From Candidatus Omnitrophota bacterium (GTDB lineage: Bacteria > Omnitrophota > Gorgyraeia > JACOVV01), in the NCBI GenBank assembly GCA_016177145.1, contig JACOVV010000169.1, forward strand, positions 1-10,819: 10,819 bases of DNA, written 5' to 3'. The position numbers were made by a program, and so were the translations under genes. Shown piece by piece: positions 1-6,210 of this stretch; the first letter of the stretch is position 1, and every line of letters begins with the position of its first letter. The notes beneath the pieces were generated by a model. It was not told where the DNA came from. It did not search any database and saw nothing but the letters and a program-made list of their open reading frames with translations.

Positions 1-28
1 GGGGCGGCGGGCCGAGTTATCTCCAGAT

Positions 29-84
29 GTAGGGGCGAGGCCCTTCGACGACGCTCAGGGCAAGCATGCGTCGCTCCCCCCTAC
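29..84. repeat. Composite palindromic repeat upstream of nuoJ
   Basis: The block opens with GTAGGGGCGA (29-38) and closes with CCCCTAC (78-84), which pairs with the first seven bases. Inside it are a GCCCT/AGGGC stem (40-44 with 57-61), a CGACGC/GCGTCG pair (49-54 with 68-73) and a GCATGC palindrome (64-69). It shares the GTAGGGGC octamer with the three hairpins in the nuoH-nuoI gap on the other side of the window, so it looks like a member of the same dispersed, REP-like family with a second palindrome nested in it. Positions 1-28 before it are GC-rich and show nothing I can name. Confidence 0.65.
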
Positions 85-114
85 TAGACAAATACACCTT
101 CTTGCCTATATAAT
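85..114 (+). promoter_or_regulatory. Sigma70-like promoter for nuoJKLMN
   Basis: A -35 box TAGACA (85-90, 5 of 6 matches to TTGACA) lies 18 nt before a perfect -10 box TATAAT (109-114). Transcription would begin near 121, about 9 nt before the nuoJ ATG. It is the only strong promoter-like pair ahead of the five-gene block and starts immediately after the palindromic repeat. This is prediction from sequence only. Confidence 0.5.
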
Positions 115-129
115 ACGTTACCTGTTTTT

Positions 130-630
130 ATGAATCCATTCTTCTTCTATTTTTTCGCGACTCTTTTAATTCTGGCCGGTTTAGCCGTCATTCTCGCGCG
201 GAATCCTATTTACAGCGTTCTCTCCTTGGTCGCCGCTATTTTTTCGCTCGCTTCCCTCTTTATTCTTCTGGAGGCCTTTTTCGTCGGGATCATTCTCCTG
301 CTGGTTTACGCGGGGGCGGTCCTGGTTTTATTTCTATTCGTTGTGATGTTCCTGAACCTGAATCAAGCGGAAGTGGCGCGAGTCAAACAGAGCCGTCTGC
401 GGCCGCTTGGATTCCTGGCGGGAGCCGCTTTCCTGGCGGAATTGCTTTGGGTCGTCAAGGCCTCGGTAAGCGCCGGCTCCTCCTCTGCTGAATCGGTCCG
501 CGGCACGATCGAGACTATCGGAAAGATTCTTTTCACCGATTATCTTCTCCCTTTTGAACTGACCTCTTTTCTTCTATTGGCGGCTGTCATCGGAATCGTA
601 TCATTGGCAAAGGGAACTCTCAAATCATGA
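130..630 (+). CDS. nuoJ: NADH-quinone oxidoreductase subunit J (NuoJ)
   Basis: This is the small five-helix subunit at the junction of the quinone-binding part and the antiporter-like pumps of complex I. The 166-residue product is hydrophobic throughout. It carries the family hallmark YAGAVLVLFLFVVM (residues 60-73, the third helix, which forms the pi-bulge linked to coupling), an N-terminal RNP..S segment (24-29) and the usual C-terminal LPFELTS helix (140-146). The start is supported because the protein begins exactly at the first membrane helix, as in relatives. No Shine-Dalgarno is visible and the predicted transcript start is about 9 nt upstream, so translation may begin on a near-leaderless mRNA. 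It heads the + strand block and its stop overlaps nuoK as ATGA. nuoI, its usual upstream neighbour, is about 9.7 kb away on the other strand. Confidence 0.95.
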   Translation: MNPFFFYFFATLLILAGLAVILARNPIYSVLSLVAAIFSLASLFILLEAFFVGIILLLVYAGAVLVLFLFVVMFLNLNQAEVARVKQSRLRPLGFLAGAAFLAELLWVVKASVSAGSSSAESVRGTIETIGKILFTDYLLPFELTSFLLLAAVIGIVSLAKGTLKS

Positions 631-929
631 TCGGGTTATCTCATTATCTCATTTTAAGCGGAATCCTTTTTTCCATTGGCATCGTCGGTGTCACCACCAG
701 CCGCAATGTCCTAAAAATTCTTCTCTCGCTGGAACTTCTCTTGAACGCGGCGAACCTTTCGTTTGTCGCGTTCTCCCGTTTTAACGGCGATTACACGGGA
801 CAGTTGGTTGTTTTCTTCGTGATGCTCGTCGCCGCCGCGGAAGTCGCCATTGGCCTTGCTATCGTGGTATTGATGTACCGCCACGCCCATACGGTGCAGG
901 CGGACGACTTGAAGGATCTCCGATGGTGA
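627..929 (+). CDS. nuoK: NADH-quinone oxidoreductase subunit K (NuoK)
   Basis: This is a three-helix membrane subunit of complex I and part of the central hydrophilic axis that carries protons between the quinone site and the pumps. Length is 100 residues, the family norm. The two conserved in-membrane glutamates are present: Glu36 in LSLELLLNAANL and Glu72 in AAAEVAIGLAIV, at the same residue numbers as in E. coli NuoK. The start ATG lies in an ATGA overlap with the nuoJ stop. A weak AGGGA (611-615) lies 11 nt upstream, so translation probably depends partly on coupling. The 3' end overlaps nuoL by 7 nt. Nothing is unusual in the protein. Confidence 0.96.
   Translation: MIGLSHYLILSGILFSIGIVGVTTSRNVLKILLSLELLLNAANLSFVAFSRFNGDYTGQLVVFFVMLVAAAEVAIGLAIVVLMYRHAHTVQADDLKDLRW
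911..916 (+). promoter_or_regulatory. Shine-Dalgarno for nuoL
   Basis: GAAGGA lies 6 nt before the ATG at 923, inside the end of nuoK. It favours ATG 923 over the adjacent in-frame GTG at 926 as the nuoL start. Confidence 0.6.
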
Positions 930-2764
930 TCGTTGCTCTCCCATGGATGATTCTTTTCTCGCCGTTGGCGGCTTGCGTCTTGATCACGCTCTTCTTTCTC
1001 CGCTCCAGAGTGATGAGCGCCGGTTTGGCGATCGCGTCAATTCTCATTTCTTTCGCCGCCACCGCCGCCGTTTTCTTCCAACTCCGGAACAATTCCCTGA
1101 TCAACGCGTTCGAGCAATCGTTCGCTTGGATCCGGATGGGGCCGTTAGCGATTGATTTTGGAGCGATCCTTGATCCTTTATCCGTTCTGATGCTGCTGGT
1201 GGTGACCGGCGTCGGAAGCGCTATCTTTATTTATTCGCTGGGGTACATGAAGGACGATCCGAGCTTTCCCCGGTTTTTCGCTTGTCTGGCCCTCTTCGCT
1301 TTTTCGATGATCGGGATTGTGCTGGCGAATAATTTCATCCAGCTTTTCATGTTCTGGGAGCTAGTGGGATTGAGTTCTTACTTACTGATTGGTTTCTGGT
1401 ATGAAAAACCTTCCGCCGCCGACGCCGGGGTGAAAGCGTTTGTCGTCAACCGCGTCGCCGACTTTGGATTTTTGTGCGGCATTATTCTGTTATGGAGCGC
1501 CTCTGACCTGGGGGCTGGGAGAAGCTTTCTCTTTTCTCATCTTTCAGCAGTCGTGCCGCATCTTGACAAAGAACTTCTTCATTGGATCACGCTGCTGATT
1601 TTCTGCGGCGTCGTTGGGAAATCAGCGCAGGTCCCTCTGCACGTCTGGCTGCCGGACGCGATGGAAGGCCCCACGCCGGTAAGCGCCCTAATCCACGCCG
1701 CCACGATGGTCGCTGCCGGCATTTATCTCCTCTGCCGGGTCTTTTTCCTTTTTGAAGCGATGCCGCAAGCGCTGTCGGTCGTCGCCCACATCGGAGCGAT
1801 CACGGCATTTTTAGCGGCAACACTGGCCGTCGCGGAGAACGACATCAAGAAAATCCTCGCTTATTCAACGGTGAGCCAATTGGGATACATGGTCATGGCG
1901 CTGGGATTAGGTGGGAACATCGCGGGGATGTATCATTTAACGACACACGCTTTCTTTAAAGCGCTTCTCTTCCTGGGAGCCGGCAGTGTGATTTACGCCC
2001 TTCATCACAAACAAAATATTTGGGAAATGGGAGGGCTTTTAAAATCAATGCCTGTCACAGGCGGGACATTCCTGATCGGAACCCTGGCCCTCTGCGGTAT
2101 TTTTCCATTGAGCGGTTTTTGGAGTAAAGACGAAATTCTCCTCCTCGCCGCGTCGCATAATACTCTTCTTTACTGGATCGGGACTTTCACCGCGGGACTG
2201 ACGGCGTTTTACATGGGACGGGTCTTGTGGATCGCCTTCCTGGGAGAAAAACATTCCAGCCCCCATCCTGTTCGAGAATCTCCCGCCGTCATGACTTTTC
2301 CGCTTATTTTCTTAGCCATTCTTTCCGTCATCGGCGGGTTCTTGGGGATCCCCCACTTTCTGCGTGCAGCAGAACATGCCGAATTTAATTTTAATGTGGC
2401 GATTTTCTCAACCTTTGTCGCGGTGAGCGGCCTTTTGATTTCTTATCTTGTTTACGGTAAACGGCCGCGTCACGACCCTCTGGAGAAAAAATTGGGTCCC
2501 GTTTATCTATTGTTGAAAAACAAATACTTTTTCGACTCGTTGTACCGGTGGTACGTGGAAGAGGTCCAGCAACGAGCGGCGGGGCTATTCTATTTAGTTG
2601 AGAAATATGTGATTGTCCGTCTGGGGATTCATGGAATAACCTGGACAGCCAAAGGGAGCGGGCGAATCCTGCGGTATCTCCAGACAGGGGCCGTGCAAAT
2701 TTACGCGTTGATCTTTGTCCTGGGGGTTACCTATCTTTTCTTTAGACTCGGAGGGATGCGATGA
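923..2764 (+). CDS. nuoL: NADH-quinone oxidoreductase subunit L (NuoL)
   Basis: This is the distal antiporter-like proton pump of complex I, in the cytoplasmic membrane. The 613-residue length matches the family. Visible conserved residues are Glu146 (FWELVGLSSYL), Asp180 (NRVADFG), Lys233 in VGKSAQVPLHVWLPDAMEGPTPVSALIHAATMV (231-263), Lys309 and Lys310 (ENDIKKILAYSTVSQLGYM), His342 (THAFFKALLFLG) and Lys402 (GFWSKDEIL). These are the expected Glu, Lys, Lys/His and Lys of a working channel. The C-terminal part from about residue 520 (KNKYFFDSLYRWYVEEV and after) fits the long amphipathic lateral helix HL followed by its anchoring transmembrane helix. The gene overlaps nuoK by 7 nt and nuoM by an ATGA. 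Confidence 0.97.
   Translation: MVIVALPWMILFSPLAACVLITLFFLRSRVMSAGLAIASILISFAATAAVFFQLRNNSLINAFEQSFAWIRMGPLAIDFGAILDPLSVLMLLVVTGVGSAIFIYSLGYMKDDPSFPRFFACLALFAFSMIGIVLANNFIQLFMFWELVGLSSYLLIGFWYEKPSAADAGVKAFVVNRVADFGFLCGIILLWSASDLGAGRSFLFSHLSAVVPHLDKELLHWITLLIFCGVVGKSAQVPLHVWLPDAMEGPTPVSALIHAATMVAAGIYLLCRVFFLFEAMPQALSVVAHIGAITAFLAATLAVAENDIKKILAYSTVSQLGYMVMALGLGGNIAGMYHLTTHAFFKALLFLGAGSVIYALHHKQNIWEMGGLLKSMPVTGGTFLIGTLALCGIFPLSGFWSKDEILLLAASHNTLLYWIGTFTAGLTAFYMGRVLWIAFLGEKHSSPHPVRESPAVMTFPLIFLAILSVIGGFLGIPHFLRAAEHAEFNFNVAIFSTFVAVSGLLISYLVYGKRPRHDPLEKKLGPVYLLLKNKYFFDSLYRWYVEEVQQRAAGLFYLVEKYVIVRLGIHGITWTAKGSGRILRYLQTGAVQIYALIFVLGVTYLFFRLGGMR
2750..2755 (+). promoter_or_regulatory. Shine-Dalgarno for nuoM
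   Basis: GGAGGG ends 5 nt before the ATG at 2761, within the last codons of nuoL. It is the strongest ribosome-binding site in the + strand block. A nearer ATG at 2756 is out of frame and stops after two codons. Confidence 0.65.
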
Positions 2765-4281
2765 CGGCGCCACTAGGTCCTCTCTCCTGGATTTTGCTCT
2801 GGCCGATCATCGGTATTGCCTTTATCTTTCTCACTCCCAAAGATAAAATCTCATGGATTCGATGGATCGCCAATATCATGGTTTTCCTCTCATTCGCGCT
2901 TGCTCTTGAAGTTTTCTTCAGCTATGACAGGACCGCCGGTGGTTACCAGTTCATCGACAAGATTCCATGGGTGAAACCACTGGGCATTTCTTATCACGTC
3001 GGAGTGGACGGCATCAATTCCGTCTTGGTATTGCTCCAGGCATTCTGCTCTCTCGCCGGCATTCTGGTCACCCGAAGCATCAAGGAACGGGTCAAAGAAT
3101 ACTATATCCTTTATCTGATGCTGATTATCGGCGTGTATGGCGTGTTTTTATCGCTTGATCTTTTCTTTCTTTATTTCTTTTATGAGATGGCGGTCATGCC
3201 GGTTTATCTTTTGATCGGCGTCTGGGGTTCGACCGACAAGGAATACGCGACGATGAAGTTGACGCTCTATCTGACCGGCGGAGCGGTGCTGGCGTTGATC
3301 GCGTTACTGGCGCTTTACGCGGGGACGGGACTAGGAACTTTTGACCTAGTCGCGATCCAACAGCATTTAGCCGCCAATCCATTGAGCCCTCAACTGCAAA
3401 ACTGGATTTTCCCTGTGATTGTCGTCGGATTCGGCGTCATTGTCACCCTCTGGCCTTTCTACACCTGGTCGCCGGTCGGATACGCCGCGGCGCCGACCTC
3501 GGTCAGCATGCTGCATGCCGGCGTGTTAAAGAAATTAGGTGCTTACGCCATTTTACGTCTAGGAATTCAATTGATGCCGCAGGCGGCACAAATCTGGATG
3601 CCGTGGGTCGCGACATTGGCTGTCTTGAACATTCTTTACTGCGGGCTTATTTCTCTGACGCAGAAAGATATGAAATTTATCCTCGGGTACTCCAGCTGCA
3701 GCCACATGGGATATATTCTACTGGGACTTGCCTGTTTGAATACCATCGGGCTCAACGGCGTCGTCTTTCTGATATTCGCGCATGGAATCATGGCCGCCCT
3801 TGGATTCGCTTTGGTCGGCGCTTTCTATGATCAGACTCATACCCGAAACCTCGACGATCTCGGCGGTTTAGCGAAACGAATGCCGTTTGTCGCGACCTGT
3901 TTCACGATGGCGGCGATGGCCTCGGCCGGGCTTCCGGGATTCGCTAATTTTATCGCTGAAGTGATGATCCTTTTGGGGGCATGGGACAAGTACCGCTGGC
4001 AGGCGATTCTCGCGGTCCTCGGGATCGTCGTGACCGCCGTCTATATGCTGAAAGCGGTCCGGCTTGTTTTCCACGGGCCGCTCCCGGCAAAGTGGACTCA
4101 TGTCACCGATGCCAAAACGATTTTCCAGCGGCTTCCTTACGCGTTGTTGATCCTCGTATTGTTAGCGGTCGGGTTCTGGCCGTCGCTGATCTTGAGAAAT
4201 ATTGAGGTTGGGACTAAGCCAATACTTGAGCAATTGGAACACCAGAGCACCGGTACACCAGTGCACCAGGCAAAGCGATGA
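2761..4281 (+). CDS. nuoM: NADH-quinone oxidoreductase subunit M (NuoM), TM7 lysine missing
   Basis: This is the middle antiporter-like subunit of complex I, 506 residues. Family residues present are Glu142 (YFFYEMAVMP), Lys258 (AGVLKKLGAY), Lys305 (QKDMKFILGYSSCSHMGY), His341 (FAHGIMAALGF) and Glu400 (NFIAEVMILLG). The anomaly is in helix 7. The usual pattern of Lys, then a Pro-rich stretch, then HxWLPDAH..APT is replaced by residues 223-246, which include GVIVTLW and PFYTWSPVGYAAAPT. Aligned on APT, the channel lysine (E. coli Lys234) becomes Ile227, and the His, Asp and His of the following motif become Tyr234, Val239 and Tyr241. An extra Lys257 sits beside Lys258. The reading frame is intact, so this is substitution and not decay. 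The last residues (about 494-504) are encoded by an 8-nt quasi-tandem repeat. ATGA overlaps join it to nuoL and nuoN. Confidence 0.95.
   Translation: MTAPLGPLSWILLWPIIGIAFIFLTPKDKISWIRWIANIMVFLSFALALEVFFSYDRTAGGYQFIDKIPWVKPLGISYHVGVDGINSVLVLLQAFCSLAGILVTRSIKERVKEYYILYLMLIIGVYGVFLSLDLFFLYFFYEMAVMPVYLLIGVWGSTDKEYATMKLTLYLTGGAVLALIALLALYAGTGLGTFDLVAIQQHLAANPLSPQLQNWIFPVIVVGFGVIVTLWPFYTWSPVGYAAAPTSVSMLHAGVLKKLGAYAILRLGIQLMPQAAQIWMPWVATLAVLNILYCGLISLTQKDMKFILGYSSCSHMGYILLGLACLNTIGLNGVVFLIFAHGIMAALGFALVGAFYDQTHTRNLDDLGGLAKRMPFVATCFTMAAMASAGLPGFANFIAEVMILLGAWDKYRWQAILAVLGIVVTAVYMLKAVRLVFHGPLPAKWTHVTDAKTIFQRLPYALLILVLLAVGFWPSLILRNIEVGTKPILEQLEHQSTGTPVHQAKR
4240..4271 (+). repeat. 8-nt quasi-tandem repeat at the nuoM 3' end
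   Basis: There are four consecutive 8-nt units with consensus CACCRGNN: CACCAGAG, CACCGGTA, CACCAGTG and CACCAGGC. They lie inside the nuoM reading frame and encode residues 494-504 (HQSTGTPVHQA), a polar tail after the last membrane helix, just before the nuoN start. Confidence 0.6.
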
Positions 4282-5711
4282 TACCTACTATTCATTGGAA
4301 TTTAATATCGTTGGAAGTTTACCTCTCTTTCATTCTGGCGCTTTTGATCGTCATGGATATTCTGATACCCAAGAACTCTAAAAATTGGATTGGGAGTCTT
4401 AGTTTTGCCGGCTTATTGGGGCTTTTCCTCCTCTGGCTGCAGCAGTATCAGCTCTGGGGCCAAACTTTCGGCGGGATGTTTATCGTGGATTCCCTCGCAT
4501 GGTTCTTCAAAGGGTTTTTCCTCCTGGCGATGTTTTTTGTTTTTGTCATGACGCACCAATTTTTCCGTTCCATGGGACAAAGGAGAGATGAATTTTACCT
4601 TCTTCTATGGTCTTCTTTACTGGGAATGCTGCTGGTCGCCTCATCGGCCGATTTCCTGCTTCTCTTTATCTCGATTGAAATCCTGACCCTTTCTCTGTAC
4701 GTCATGACCGCTTATTTAAAGAGCGACAAACACTCTATCGAGGCCGGCATGAAATACCTGATCCTGGGGGCTTTGGCGTCAGGGTTATTTCTCTACGGCA
4801 TTAGTTTCGTCTACGGAGCGTCTCATTCCACCCGTTTTGCCGAGATTCAGAAATTTGTCATGGCCAGCCCTCAAGACCCAATGCTTTTGTTCGGATTCAT
4901 TTTGATTTTTTCCGCGGTCGGCTTCAAAATCGCTTCGGTCCCGTTTCACCTCTGGGTTCCCGACGTCTATCAAGGTGCTCCGACGCCGGTGACCGCCCTT
5001 CTTTCGGTGGGATCTAAGGCGGCAGGATTCGTCATCCTCCTTCGCCTTCTCTGGATTGTCTTTGCGCCACTCCATCAGCAGTGGGCTGTCGCCTTGGCAA
5101 TTTTATCGGCTGTCACCATGTGTTATGGAAACCTGGCCGCGATCCCGCAGAAAAATATCAAACGTCTTCTTGGGTTTTCCAGCATCGGCCACGCCGGTTA
5201 TCTCCTGATGGGAGCCGCGGCCGGTTCGACTTTAGGAGGGGGCGCCATTAGTTTCTATCTGCTGGGGTATCTTTTCACGAATCTGTGCGCTTTTCTCGTG
5301 ATCGTTCTCTATTTCGCCGCCGCGAAAAGCGATGAAATCGCCGACTACTCCGGCCTCTCTCAACGCTCTCCCATTCTGGCTTGCGCGCTCTTCCTAGCGT
5401 TGATGTCGCTGGCGGGAATCCCGCCGCTGGCCGGTTTCTTTGGGAAGTTCACGTTATTCGTGGCAACGGTTCAAAGCGGCTTTATCTGGCTGGCTTTTGT
5501 CGGGGCGGCGAACGTTATTATTTCTCTCTATTATTATTTAATGGTCGTGAAGAAAATTTATATGGACCCGCCGGTTTCCGCCTATCCTATTTCCGTTTCC
5601 TGGCCGGTCCGCCTGACCCTGTGGTTCGCCATGGCGGGAATTATTGGAATCGGAATTTTCCAGGGGCCATTCCTTGACGCGGCGCTGGCGGCGGTCAAAG
5701 GAATGTTCTAA
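4278..5711 (+). CDS. nuoN: NADH-quinone oxidoreductase subunit N (NuoN)
   Basis: This is the antiporter-like pump nearest to the quinone-binding part of complex I, in the cytoplasmic membrane. The 477-residue length is normal. Channel residues are all in place: Glu134 (ISIEILTLSLYVM), Lys217 in GFKIASVPFHLWVPDVYQGA (215-234), Lys247 (SVGSKAAGF), Lys295 (QKNIKRLLGFSSIGHAGYLL) and Lys390 (GIPPLAGFFGKF). It therefore contrasts with the NuoM encoded just upstream. Its start overlaps the nuoM stop as ATGA with only a weak AGG nearby, which suggests coupled translation. It is the last gene of the + strand block. Its TAA overlaps the TAG of the minus-strand membrane gene, leaving no room for an intergenic terminator. 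Confidence 0.96.
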   Translation: MIPTIHWNLISLEVYLSFILALLIVMDILIPKNSKNWIGSLSFAGLLGLFLLWLQQYQLWGQTFGGMFIVDSLAWFFKGFFLLAMFFVFVMTHQFFRSMGQRRDEFYLLLWSSLLGMLLVASSADFLLLFISIEILTLSLYVMTAYLKSDKHSIEAGMKYLILGALASGLFLYGISFVYGASHSTRFAEIQKFVMASPQDPMLLFGFILIFSAVGFKIASVPFHLWVPDVYQGAPTPVTALLSVGSKAAGFVILLRLLWIVFAPLHQQWAVALAILSAVTMCYGNLAAIPQKNIKRLLGFSSIGHAGYLLMGAAAGSTLGGGAISFYLLGYLFTNLCAFLVIVLYFAAAKSDEIADYSGLSQRSPILACALFLALMSLAGIPPLAGFFGKFTLFVATVQSGFIWLAFVGAANVIISLYYYLMVVKKIYMDPPVSAYPISVSWPVRLTLWFAMAGIIGIGIFQGPFLDAALAAVKGMF

Positions 5712-6154
5712 ATCAAGACAGCAATCGTCACGCCCACTAACGTACCAATCAGGGTTTCTACAATCCCCCACTGAAAGATACTGGCAAACTGAGGCGTGTT
5801 GCTTAAGTAGAACATCGTGATGAAAGAAACCGGCATGATCACCTGCCACCAGGTAAGCCCCAGCGGAATTGTCGGAAGAATATACGCGACCCCCACCAAG
5901 AACTTCATCGGCCAGGAAACCTCGGAACCGTAAGGGAGCTGGAACGCCCACATCGTTCCGGCGGTGAGTGTCAGGCATTTCCAGAATGGGGCTTTTCCAA
6001 AAAAGTAGACCAGAACTCCCCAAATGACCGGCAGTAAAATCCGCCTCAGCCATAACTGCCCGGGAATATCCGGAGAGATTTGAGTTCCCCCGAGCGCGAA
6101 AAGAAAACCCCCGATGGACATGATGATAATTTCGATAACTTCAATGCTGATCAT
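5708..6154 (-). CDS. Small multi-pass membrane protein, function unknown
   Basis: I do not recognise this 148-residue protein. It is strongly hydrophobic, with about five or six possible membrane segments near residues 5-23, 38-53, 58-72, 83-99, 103-118 and 127-148. Trp residues are frequent (Trp35, 45, 58, 69, 81, 102, 103, 129) and Glu133 is buried in the last segment. The other frames here give polar, low-plausibility proteins, which supports this one. The start is uncertain: ATG at 6154 has no Shine-Dalgarno, and Met12 (ATG at 6121) is an alternative that would shorten the first helix. It lies 56 nt downstream of the GT35-like gene on the same strand and could be co-transcribed with it. 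Its TAG (5708-5710) overlaps the nuoN TAA tail to tail. Nothing in the sequence ties it to complex I beyond position. Confidence 0.7.
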   Translation of the reverse strand: MISIEVIEIIIMSIGGFLFALGGTQISPDIPGQLWLRRILLPVIWGVLVYFFGKAPFWKCLTLTAGTMWAFQLPYGSEVSWPMKFLVGVAYILPTIPLGLTWWQVIMPVSFITMFYLSNTPQFASIFQWGIVETLIGTLVGVTIAVLI

Positions 6155-6210
6155 CGTGATTTATAGTTTACCACAAATCTATTCCCTATTATTATCATTG
6201 TCGCTTTTTG

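Noticed and set aside
5538..6053. Open frame of 171 codons on the minus strand overlapping nuoN and the small membrane gene
   Set aside because: It runs antisense through the end of nuoN and gives a polar protein of implausible composition. The overlapping 148-codon frame has a coherent membrane-protein pattern.
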